Source: an uncultured Clostridia bacterium
Lineage (GTDB): Bacteria > Bacillota > Clostridia > Christensenellales > UBA1242
Reading direction: 5' to 3'
NCBI GenBank assembly: GCA_934754355.1
Contig: CAKVID010000002.1
Span: forward strand, 62,001-126,000
Length of the DNA stretch: 64,000 bases
Shown here: positions 34,057 through 42,700 of the stretch, in pieces
How the letters are laid out: every line of letters begins with the position of its first letter
How positions within the stretch are numbered: position 1 is the first letter of the stretch
Made by a program: the position numbers and the translations under genes
Notes under the pieces: model-generated
Database searches by the model: none
The model's input: the letters and a program-made list of their open reading frames with translations, nothing else
Told to the model about the DNA's origin: nothing

Positions 34057-35046
34057 TTAGATATTATTCAAAGCAAAACTATACACATATTTTAATTGTT
34101 TTCTATTAAATACCCTATACTTCTTTGCACCAGATTCAAATAATACATATACTCTATCGTTCTTTATTACTATCTCTTCACTCATAGAAGGTGCATTGAT
34201 AGTTTGCTCTAAAGCATGATTATCCAAATACCACAAATCTACATTATGCATACCAATAGCAATAGTTCCATGTTTTTCTTCACTTAATACATTCTTATAC
34301 ACATAAATATTGGAGTCTGGCAACCCATAAGAAGTAGACATAACAAATTTGCCATCACTAGCAACCGCTATACCCTGTGCCAAATCTCTTATAGATAATG
34401 CTTTATCTGGCAATGGTGCTTGACTTACTAAACCATAACCTTTGGACTCGTCAATCTTGTAACCAAATACCACTGCGTTATTTGTTTCCCCGCTCCTTGT
34501 TTGCAATCTGTGACTTGCATCTGTTTCATATTTGTCTTTCTTGTAGAATTCTCCTACCCAAAGAAAGTTATTGCTTGTAAATACAAAATCTGCACCATTA
34601 TTTGTCTTAAAACTATCTAGAATAGCCACTTTACCACCATTTTGTATTCTATTTACATCACTTAGAGAAAATCTATAGCAGTGTTTGTCTCCAACTATCC
34701 AAATTGTACTACCAAAAGACACTATACCACCTGCATGACCTACATAATCTTCTTCTGATTGTGTAAGAGTAAAATATTTCTCAATTTTACCATTATTTAT
34801 CACATAAATTCTAGAAGGAGTATTGTCTGTCATATAGCCACAAATCAAAAATTTATCACTACCATCAATTAATGACATACCTTGTGGCGTAAATTTAGTA
34901 TCTAATCCCGGGATTAAAAATTCTTCACTAGCCATATTAAAGAATGATTTATTCCAAGGCCAAAGATAATAAACTCCCAAGAAAATTAAAATCAATGCAA
35001 GAATTGAACTAATTACAATTGTTGCTATTTTCCAACCTATTGACAT
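34057..35046 (-). CDS. Membrane-anchored beta-propeller-like protein, function unknown
   Basis: A 329-residue protein with one N-terminal membrane helix (about 8-30) and a large probably extracellular domain. The rest is beta-rich with repeated short blades (KFLICGYMTDNTPSRIYVI, GGIVSFGSTIWIVGDKHCYRFSL, DGKFVMSTSYGLPDSNIYVYK). This suggests a propeller of the YncE/SMP-30 sort, but I do not recognise a specific family. It looks like an anchored sensor or binding protein. ATG with GGAGGAGA upstream. Its upstream region is the repeat cluster at 35104-35434. Confidence 0.7.
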   Translation of the reverse strand: MSIGWKIATIVISSILALILIFLGVYYLWPWNKSFFNMASEEFLIPGLDTKFTPQGMSLIDGSDKFLICGYMTDNTPSRIYVINNGKIEKYFTLTQSEEDYVGHAGGIVSFGSTIWIVGDKHCYRFSLSDVNRIQNGGKVAILDSFKTNNGADFVFTSNNFLWVGEFYKKDKYETDASHRLQTRSGETNNAVVFGYKIDESKGYGLVSQAPLPDKALSIRDLAQGIAVASDGKFVMSTSYGLPDSNIYVYKNVLSEEKHGTIAIGMHNVDLWYLDNHALEQTINAPSMSEEIVIKNDRVYVLFESGAKKYRVFNRKQLKYVYSFALNNI

Positions 35047-35103
35047 ACAATCTCCTCCAATATTTAGTCTATTTAATAGTTATTCATTCAACATTTATTA
35101 TAA

Positions 35104-35148
35104 AGTGTCCTGACATACGACTTTGTTTAAAATTCCTATATTATAATC
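35104..35148 (-). repeat. Degenerate copy of the 67-bp repeat
   Basis: The partial left-most copy shares GTGTCCT, CGACTT, GTTT and TTCCTATNTTATA spacing with the two complete copies but has about a dozen differences. It marks the end of the tandem array. Confidence 0.65.
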
Positions 35149-35230
35149 TATGTGATATTGTTTTGCTCATTTCATTCACAACCCAAGTTGCTATACGCAA
35201 CTCCACAATATCTTGTGGCATCACATGATT
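35149..35230 (-). other. Structured inter-repeat segment 1
   Basis: An 82-bp segment between repeat copies. ATGTGAT (35150-35156) and ATCACAT (35220-35226) close it. Inside lie two directly adjacent perfect hairpins, AGTTGC/GCAACT (35186-35202, 5-base loop) and CCACAA/TTGTGG (35203-35218, 4-base loop). It looks like a junction-type folded RNA or single-stranded DNA. No reading frame of note. Confidence 0.55.
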
Positions 35231-35297
35231 GAAAAAGTCGTCAGTTTAAATCAAGGTGTCCTAACGGACGACTTCGTTTGAACTTCCTATGTTATAC
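35231..35297 (-). repeat. 67-bp repeat, copy 2
   Basis: Identical to the copy at 35368-35434 at 62 of 67 positions. It contains AAGTCGTC and GACGACTT (8-bp inverted repeat, with a T-run after it on the minus strand), GTCC and GGAC around GTTA, and a TATAAC -10-like sequence at its 5' end on the minus strand. Confidence 0.85.
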
Positions 35298-35367
35298 TTT
35301 TTGTGCCATTTGCTAAACGCAAATAGTGCCATGCACTTCAGCAATTATAAATTGCCAGCACAATCGT
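35298..35367 (-). other. Structured inter-repeat segment 2
   Basis: A 70-bp segment whose sequence is unrelated to segment 1 but whose layout is the same. TTGTGC (35301-35306) and GCACAA (35358-35363) close it, and inside are three perfect hairpins: ATTTGC/GCAAAT (35308-35324, 5-base loop), AGTGC/GCACT (35325-35337) and GCAATT/AATTGC (35341-35355). Confidence 0.55.
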
Positions 35368-35434
35368 GAAAAAGTCGTCAGTTCAAATCAAGGTGTCCTA
35401 ACGGACTACTTTGTTTGAACTTCCTTTATTATAC
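35368..35434 (-). repeat. 67-bp repeat, copy 1
   Basis: The first copy in the minus-strand direction. It begins with TATAAT followed by a GGAAGTTCAAAC segment. GTTCAAA and TTTGAAC form a perfect inverted repeat that competes with the AGTCGTC pairing. The pairing partner of GACGACTT carries one mismatch in this copy. Confidence 0.85.
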
Positions 35435-35463
35435 ATTAACATAATAAACAATATTTGACAAAT

Positions 35464-35498
35464 AAAAAGCGCAATCGCCAAAAAACATAACGATTGCG
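35464..35498 (-). terminator. Terminator after the 97-codon gene
   Basis: CGCAATCG and CGATTGCG form a perfect 8-bp stem with a 13-base loop, followed by TTTTT on the minus strand. Confidence 0.8.
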
Positions 35499-35512
35499 TT
35501 AATATATTAAAT

Positions 35513-35806
35513 TTATGCACCTTGAACAAATGAAGTGGCAAAAATATCTGCTTTCACTTCTTGTGTCTCAGTAGTCTTAGCAAATTCACCAAAATGCCTC
35601 TTTAAAGCCTTCTCATATCTGTCGTCTGGTTGACATTTCAATTTACCATACTCGTCGATATACACAATGTTGCCTGCAGCCTTTAATTTCTCACTTGCAG
35701 GAACAACAGGTGTGTTTACAGCCTTTACTTCTGTTCCCAATGAATTTAAAGTATCTGCAATATTCTCAGTGTATTTTTTGTATTCCATTTCATAATTAGC
35801 GTCCAT
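35513..35806 (-). CDS. Small hypothetical protein with a structured leader
   Basis: A 97-residue soluble protein I do not recognise. The N-terminal 25 residues look helical (EMEYKKYTENIADTLNSLG). The middle contains KLKAAGNIVYIDEYGKLKCQPDDRYEKALKRHFGEF, reminiscent of small regulatory or structural proteins. The start has AAGGAG upstream. It is a single-gene unit with a strong promoter, an unusual structured leader and a terminator. That points to a regulated and probably well-expressed gene. Confidence 0.7.
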   Translation of the reverse strand: MDANYEMEYKKYTENIADTLNSLGTEVKAVNTPVVPASEKLKAAGNIVYIDEYGKLKCQPDDRYEKALKRHFGEFAKTTETQEVKADIFATSFVQGA

Positions 35807-35867
35807 AATATTTCTCCTTAAATGAAATTATTATTTTCCCCAATCAAAGTTATATACTTATCCCTAA

Positions 35868-35955
35868 TGTAATTAATAAAATATTTTCCCATAAATATTT
35901 TACCTAATTAATATCCACCAATATTAATTAATGCCCACCAGCATATTTAATTACA
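35868..35955 (-). ncRNA. Structured leader RNA with twin UGGUGG loops
   Basis: Starting at the predicted +1, TGTAATTAA (minus strand, 35947-35955) pairs with TTAATTACA (35868-35876) and closes a domain. Inside are an ATGC/GCAT hairpin (35931-35944) and a 10-bp TAATTAATAT/ATATTAATTA hairpin (35905-35930). The two are directly adjacent and each has the loop UGGUGG. A third hairpin, AAATATTT twice (35879-35900), carries the loop ATGGGA. The layout suggests a cis-acting RNA, a riboswitch or a protein-binding leader. It does not match a class I know. Confidence 0.5.
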
Positions 35956-35960
35956 TCACT

Positions 35961-35989
35961 ATTATACAACAAAAGTTATTTAATGTAAA
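35961..35989 (-). promoter_or_regulatory. Promoter of the 97-codon gene
   Basis: TTTACA (35984-35989), 17 bases, TATAAT (35961-35966). It places the transcript start at the first base pair of the structured leader. Confidence 0.75.
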
Positions 35990-36063
35990 TAGCAAAATTA
36001 AAAAAAGTTTGAATTTTTTGAAGAATTGCAATAAACAAATACACACCTACTATGCAAAGTATC

Positions 36064-36087
36064 AAAAAAGCCCCTAAACTGGGGCTT
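36064..36087 (-). terminator. Terminator after rpoC
   Basis: AAGCCCC and GGGGCTT with a 6-base loop, followed by a T-run on the minus strand. Confidence 0.93.
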
Positions 36088-36097
36088 ATATTTATAA

Positions 36098-39000
36098 TTA
36101 TTCTTCGATACTAGAATCAAAGTCTTCTTCAAATAGTTTTCCTGTTTGTTCGTCCATTTGTGCTATTTCTCTAATTTCTTCGTGAGTATCTCTATATTCA
36201 AGATTTTTGATAGTAGCATAACCAGTACCTGCTGGAATTTGTTTACCTATCATCAAATTCTCTTTTAGAGAAACGAGGTTATCTACTTTACCTTTAACAG
36301 ATGCATCTGTTAGAACTCTTGAAGTCTCTTGGAATGAAGCAGCAGCAAGGAATGAAGGATTGCTAAGTGCTGCTTTGGTAATACCTTGAACTAGACGCTT
36401 AGCACTAGCAGGAACACCACCCTCTTGGATAACTTTCTCGTTCTCTTCTTCAAACTTGAAGTGGTCTACAATATCTCCAATAAGCATATCTGTATCGCCA
36501 CCATCTTCAACCTTAACATTTCTTAACATCTGACGAATAATTATTTCTACGTGTTTGGTATTAAGTTCAACACCTTGAGAAGAATATGTTGCTAGAACTT
36601 CATTTAATAGATAGTTTTGTACATCATTTACACCACGAGTTCTAAGGAAGTCGTTAGGATAAATTGAACCTTCTGTTAGAACAGAGCCCGCTTCTACAAC
36701 ATCGCCATTCTTAACTTTAAGTACAACACCATAAGGGATAATATATTTACCATCTCCATCTGGGTTCTTAACAACTATTTCGTAATATTTACCACCGTCT
36801 TTATTTTGAGAAGCCATCTCTTTAAGTATAACTTTACCAGCAACTTCACTAACGGTTGCAACACCCTTAGGTTTTCTTGCTTCAAAGATTTCGGCAACTC
36901 TTGGAAGACCTTGAGTAATATCGGCTGCATTGGCAACACCACCTGTGTGGAATGTTCTCATTGTCAACTGAGTACCTGGTTCACCAATTGACTGAGCGGC
37001 GATAATACCTACTGGCTCGCCTAGTGGAACTATTCTATTATTAGACATATTTTGGCCATAACATTTAGCACAAATACCATGTTTTGCTCTACAAGTCAAA
37101 GCAGTTCTAATACATACATGATCTATTCCTGCGTCAACAACTTTATCTGCCATTTCTTTGGTTATCATTGTATCTGCTGGGATAATAATTCTCTTAGTCT
37201 TAGGGTCTACAACATCTTCTACAGAGTATCTACCCATAATTCTTTGTTGCAAAGAACTAACAGGAGTGCCATCTTTAACAATAGCCGAAACCATCATACC
37301 TTTGGCTTTCTCACCATTTTCTTTGAAACAATCTTCTTGCGAAATAATAACTTCTTGAGCAACTGCCTCAAGTCTTCTAGTCAAATAACCAGAGTCAGCA
37401 GTCTTAAGAACTTTATCGGCAAGACCTTTTCTACCACCACGAGACGATAAGAAATATTCAAGTGGAGTAAGTCCAAGACGGAAGTTAGATTTAACTGGAA
37501 TATCAACCTTTCTACCAGAAGTATTAGCCATGATACCACGCATACCACAAAGTTGTAGTACCTGTCCTGCACTACCACGGGCTCCAGACTCAGCCATCAT
37601 TCTAACTGGGTTTAGAACATCCATCTTCTTGATAACAATGCCTTCTAGTTTCTTAGTAGCGTCTTTCCACAATTTGATATTTCTATCTAATTTCTCATTC
37701 TCTGTAATAAATCCACGCCTAAAGAATTTCTCATTCTCTGCAACTTGTTTCTCAACTTCTTCGATATATTCTTGTTTCTCTGATGGAATTTCCATATCGA
37801 ATACATTAATTGTAATTGCACCGATAGTAGAATACTTGTAACCAATCTCTTTGATATGGTCAAGCATTTTAACAGTTTCAGTTGTTCCCAATGCATCGAA
37901 ACATTTACGAATGATAGTCTTAAGAGATTTAGCAGTTACCAAGAAATCTATCTCGTACTTACCAATATTCTCTGGATTAGTTCTATCAATAAATCCAATA
38001 TTTTGTGGGATATTCTTATTAAATATAATTTTACCAACAGTAGTTTCAACCCTACGAGTAACAGGCTTACCCTCAAAGATTACAGTCTTTCTTACTTGAA
38101 TAGGTGCTTGAATTTCTACAATCTTATTCTGATATGCCATCATTGCTTCGTCTTCACTAGTAAAGTACTTACCAGCACCCTTAGCATCTTCTTTGACAAT
38201 AGTCAAATAGTAAGAACCAAGGACCATATCTTGTGTAGGTGTACATATTGGACGACTATCTGCAGGCTTTAGAATATTATTTGATGAAAGCATCAAAATT
38301 CTTGCTTCTGCAATTGCTTCTGGGCTAAGAGGTACATGGACAGACATTTGGTCTCCATCGAAGTCGGCGTTGAAGCCACCACACACAAGTGGGTGCAATC
38401 TAATTGCTCTACCTTCGATTAGTACTGGCTCAAAGGCTTGAATAGATAGTCTATGAAGTGAAGGAGCACGGTTTAGTAGTACTGGGTGGTCTTTGATTAC
38501 TTCTTCAAGCAAATCCCAAACTACTGGTTTTTGTTTCTCTATTACTCTCTTGGCAGTTTTGAAATTAAGAGATAAATTTCTTTCTACCAATTTTCTCATA
38601 ATAAATGGTTTGAAAAGTTCTAGTGCCATTTCTTTAGGAAGACCACATTGGTACATCTTAAGTTCTGGGCCTACAACGATAACAGAACGACCAGAATAGT
38701 CAACACGCTTACCTAGTAAGTTTTGTCTAAAACGACCTGGTTTACCTTTAAGGCTAGCGGTCAATGACTTAAGTTCTCTTTGCTTTGGTCCTTGAACTGC
38801 TTTACCCTTCTTGCCATTCTCAATAAGTGCATCAACTGCTTCTTGAAGCATTCTCTTTTCATTTCTAACGATTACTTCTGGAGCACCGATAGATATGAAT
38901 TTCTTAAGTCTATTATTTCTATTAATAATTCTTCTATACAAATCATTGATATCTGATGTAGCAAATCTACCACCATCAAGTTGTATCATAGGCCTGATAT

Positions 39001-39712
39001 CTGGAGGGATAACTGGGATAACATCTAGTATCATCCACTCAGGTCTATTCCCACTTCTTCTGAAAGATTCTATAACTTCTAGTCTCTTTGATTTGATTTT
39101 CTTCTGACCTTTAGTTGCTTTAGCAATTTGTGCTTTTAATTCTTCTGCTTCTTTCTCTAGGTCAATTTCCATAAGCAATTCTTTGATTGCTTCGCCACCC
39201 ATTCCTGCTCTGAAACTACCATAGCCATATTTGTCAATGGCTTCTCTATATTCAATATCAGAAATGATTTGCATTTTAGTAAATCCAGTTTTGCCTGGGT
39301 CAAGAACAATGTAACTTACATAATAAATTACTTTGTCTAATTGTCTAGAATTAAGGTTTAGAAGTATTCCAATTCTAGATGGAATACTTTGCAAAAACCA
39401 AATGTGAGCAACTGGAGTAGCAAGTTCAATATGTCCCATTCTTTCACGCCTAACGCTACTCTTGGTTACTTCTACTCCACATTTATCACAAATAACACCT
39501 TTGTGTCTAATTCTTTTGTATTTGCCACAATGACATTCCCAATTTTTCTTTGGTCCAAATATTCTTTCACAAAGAAGACCAGAAGTTTCAGGTTTGTGTG
39601 TACGATAATTTATGGTTTCACTTTTTGTTACTTCACCATAACTCCATTCTCTAATTTTCTCTGGAGATGCAATACCTATTTTTATAGATGCTAGGTTATT
39701 TAATTCAAACAT
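36098..39712 (-). CDS. rpoC: DNA-directed RNA polymerase subunit beta'
   Basis: A 1204-residue beta' subunit, of Bacillota size. The N-terminal zinc site has Cys 60, 62, 75 and 78. The active site NADFDGDQM lies near residue 450 and binds the catalytic magnesium. The second zinc site is formed by Cys near 795 and the CRAKHGICAKCYG cluster. The bridge helix and trigger loop (QSIGEPGTQLTMRTFHTGGVA) are intact. The acidic C-terminus probably contacts omega. AAAGGAG precedes the ATG, and only 11 bases separate it from rpoB. Confidence 0.98.
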   Translation of the reverse strand: MFELNNLASIKIGIASPEKIREWSYGEVTKSETINYRTHKPETSGLLCERIFGPKKNWECHCGKYKRIRHKGVICDKCGVEVTKSSVRRERMGHIELATPVAHIWFLQSIPSRIGILLNLNSRQLDKVIYYVSYIVLDPGKTGFTKMQIISDIEYREAIDKYGYGSFRAGMGGEAIKELLMEIDLEKEAEELKAQIAKATKGQKKIKSKRLEVIESFRRSGNRPEWMILDVIPVIPPDIRPMIQLDGGRFATSDINDLYRRIINRNNRLKKFISIGAPEVIVRNEKRMLQEAVDALIENGKKGKAVQGPKQRELKSLTASLKGKPGRFRQNLLGKRVDYSGRSVIVVGPELKMYQCGLPKEMALELFKPFIMRKLVERNLSLNFKTAKRVIEKQKPVVWDLLEEVIKDHPVLLNRAPSLHRLSIQAFEPVLIEGRAIRLHPLVCGGFNADFDGDQMSVHVPLSPEAIAEARILMLSSNNILKPADSRPICTPTQDMVLGSYYLTIVKEDAKGAGKYFTSEDEAMMAYQNKIVEIQAPIQVRKTVIFEGKPVTRRVETTVGKIIFNKNIPQNIGFIDRTNPENIGKYEIDFLVTAKSLKTIIRKCFDALGTTETVKMLDHIKEIGYKYSTIGAITINVFDMEIPSEKQEYIEEVEKQVAENEKFFRRGFITENEKLDRNIKLWKDATKKLEGIVIKKMDVLNPVRMMAESGARGSAGQVLQLCGMRGIMANTSGRKVDIPVKSNFRLGLTPLEYFLSSRGGRKGLADKVLKTADSGYLTRRLEAVAQEVIISQEDCFKENGEKAKGMMVSAIVKDGTPVSSLQQRIMGRYSVEDVVDPKTKRIIIPADTMITKEMADKVVDAGIDHVCIRTALTCRAKHGICAKCYGQNMSNNRIVPLGEPVGIIAAQSIGEPGTQLTMRTFHTGGVANAADITQGLPRVAEIFEARKPKGVATVSEVAGKVILKEMASQNKDGGKYYEIVVKNPDGDGKYIIPYGVVLKVKNGDVVEAGSVLTEGSIYPNDFLRTRGVNDVQNYLLNEVLATYSSQGVELNTKHVEIIIRQMLRNVKVEDGGDTDMLIGDIVDHFKFEEENEKVIQEGGVPASAKRLVQGITKAALSNPSFLAAASFQETSRVLTDASVKGKVDNLVSLKENLMIGKQIPAGTGYATIKNLEYRDTHEEIREIAQMDEQTGKLFEEDFDSSIEE

Positions 39713-39723
39713 TATTTACTCCT

Positions 39724-42700
39724 TTATTCTTCTTCATCAAAGTCATCAAATATAGCGGATTCATCAAATATATTATCAAAATCTTCATCACTCTCTAAGT
39801 TTTCTTCAAGAGCAGATTCGTTATTGGTTGTATTGTCAAAGTCAAGTTCAATATCTTTAACTTCTTCTCTAGGTTTAGTTGCTTCGGCAAAAGTCTCTAT
39901 TGTGTCAGCACTCAAATCGCCTAGTGCAAATTCTTTGCCTTGTTCATTTCTTAATTGTACATCAAGTCCTAAGCCTTGAAGTTCTCTAACTAATACTTTG
40001 AATGATTCTGGCATACCTGGCTCTGGAAGTGGCAAACCTTCAACAATTGCTTTGTATGTTGCAAGTCTTCCTTCTGTATCGTCAGATTTAATAGTCATCA
40101 TTTCTTGTAGTAATTTAGTTGCACCATATGCTTCTAGTGCCCAAACTTCCATTTCACCAAATCTCTGGCCACCAAACATCGCTTTACCGCCAAGAGGTTG
40201 TTGAGTAACATAAGCATAAGGTCCAGTAGATCTAGCGTGCATCTTATCGTTAACCATGTGTTCTAGTTTTATATAATACATATATCCAACAGTTACAGGG
40301 TTCTCGAATGGCTCACCTGTTCTACCATCATACAATTGAATTTTGCCATTCTCTGGGAAGTTATTTTCTTTAAGAAGGTCTCTTATATCTGCCTCGTTTA
40401 CACCATCAAATACTGGAGTTGCAATCTTGATACCAAGTGCTTTGGCAACCAATCCTAAGTGAACTTCCAAAACCTGTCCTACATTCATACGAGATGGAAT
40501 TCCTAGTGGATTTAGAACGATATCAATAGGTTGACCATTTGCCATAAATGGCATATCTTCAACTGGCAATATTCTAGATACAATACCTTTGTTACCATGT
40601 CGTCCAGCCATCTTATCGCCGACGCTAATTTTACGCTTTTGAGCAATGGTTACTCTAACCATTTGGTTAACACCAGTTTCTAATTCGTCTTTATTCTTTC
40701 TAGAGAATACTTGAATATCTACAACTACACCGCTAATACCGTGAGGAACTCTAAGTGATGTATCTTTAACATCTCTCGCTTTCTCTCCGAATATTGCTCT
40801 AAGAAGTCTCTCTTCTGGAGTTGGTTCGGTCTCGCCCTTTGGAGTAACCTTACCTACCAAGATATCTCCCGGCTTAACTTCTGCACCAACTCTTATAATT
40901 CCGTTCTCGTCTAGGTTCTTCAAAACATCTTCGCCAAGATTTGGAATATCTCTTGTAAATTCTTCATCGCCTAATTTAGTTGTTCTACATTTAACTTCTT
41001 CTTCTTTAAGGCTTATTGATGTATAAACATCTTCTTTTACTAGTCTTTCGCTAAGCAAGATAGCATCTTCGTAGTTGTAACCTTCCCAGTTCATAAATGC
41101 TATAAGCATATTCTTACCTAGTGCTAATTCTCCACCATTACAACTATAACCATCAGCCAAAGTATCACCTTTCTTAACTTTCTGACCTTTCTTAACAATT
41201 GGTTTTTGGTTGATACAACTTTCTTGGTTAGTCTTAGTAAATTTAGTCAATTCATATTTCTCAATATTACCATCATCAGTTGTAACTTCTACACTATCGC
41301 CATCAACATAAGTTACAACACCATTACTCTTAGAAACTATAATTGCACAGTTATCTAGAGCAATCTTATGTTCCATACCAGTTCCAACAATTGGTGCTTC
41401 TGTTGTAATTAGTGGTACTGCTTGTCGTTGCATGTTCGCACCCATCAATGCTCTGGCAGTATCATCGTTTTGAAGGAATGGAATAAGTGAAGTTGGAACA
41501 GAGATAAGTTGTCTTGGAGATACATCCATATAGTCAACCATTTCTTTGTCTACTTCCAAAATTGTATCTTTGTATCTACAAATAATTCTCTTATTAACAA
41601 ATGAGCCATCAGCATTCAAAGGTTCTGTTGCTTGTGCAATGTAGCAATTTTCATCTTCGTCAGCCATTAGATATATAACATCATTAGTTACAATACCCTT
41701 CTCTTTATTAACAACTCTATAAGCAGTCTCAATGAAACCATATTCATTTACTCTTGCAAAACTTGCAAGTGAGTTGATAAGACCGATATTGCCACCTTCT
41801 GGAGTCTCGATAACGCATAGTCTTCCATAGTGACTATGGTGAATATCTCTGACTTCGTCTGTTGCTCTATCTTTCTTGATACCACCTGGACCAACTGCAG
41901 AAAGTCTACGCTTCTGAGCAAGCGAACTAAGTGGGTTCATTTCGTCCATCAATTGGCTTAATTGGTGACTAGCAAGGAAATCTTTGAATGCACGATTGAT
42001 AGGTCTAGCATTAACTACTTGAGAAGGACTAATATCATTAAGGTCATGAGATTGCAAAGTTTCTTTGACAGCATTACTAAGTTTGTTCATACCACTTCTG
42101 AATGCATCTTGCAAAAGTTCGCCTGCACCCTTAATTCTTCTATTGCATAGGTGGTCGATATTATCTACTTCGCCAATGCCAACATTCAAATCCAAGAAAT
42201 AACTAACTGTTGCTAGAATATCATCAATTGTTAGAGTACTGCCAACCAAGTTCTCAGCATTTGCTCTAATTGCTTCAATTCTCTCTTCTTTGGTCTTGTA
42301 TTCTTTAAGTATATCTTGTAGAACCGGGTAATAAACCATTTGGTTGATACCAAGTTCTTTCTCATTGCATTTAATAACTTCACTAAGTCTTACTCTATTA
42401 TTACCATACATCTTGTGTTTCTTGCCATCAACAAGTACCCAAACACTATTGATACCCAAATTTTGGATTTCAAATGCTTTCTCTCTAGTAATAACTTCGC
42501 CTGCTGGTACAATAACATTCTTCTTATCTTTGATGTCTTCGCCTGCAGTTAAACCTACAAGTCTATTGTATAAAGCCAATTTCTTATCAACTTTAAATCT
42601 GCCAACATCGCCGATATTATAATATTGTGTACTAAAGAATTGTGAGAAGATAAACTGTTTGGTTGCTTCAGCACTAGGAATTTCACTAGGTCTTGTCTTT

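Noticed and set aside
35149..35367. tRNA or integron attC sites
   Set aside because: The folded segments have closing stems of tRNA size but lack a TTCGAAT-type loop, a CCA end and an anticodon arm. They also lack the conserved attC core triplets, and there are no gene cassettes.
35104..35434. CRISPR array
   Set aside because: The repeats are 67 bp, too long. The intervening segments are folded and unequal (82 and 70 bp), and no cas genes are nearby.
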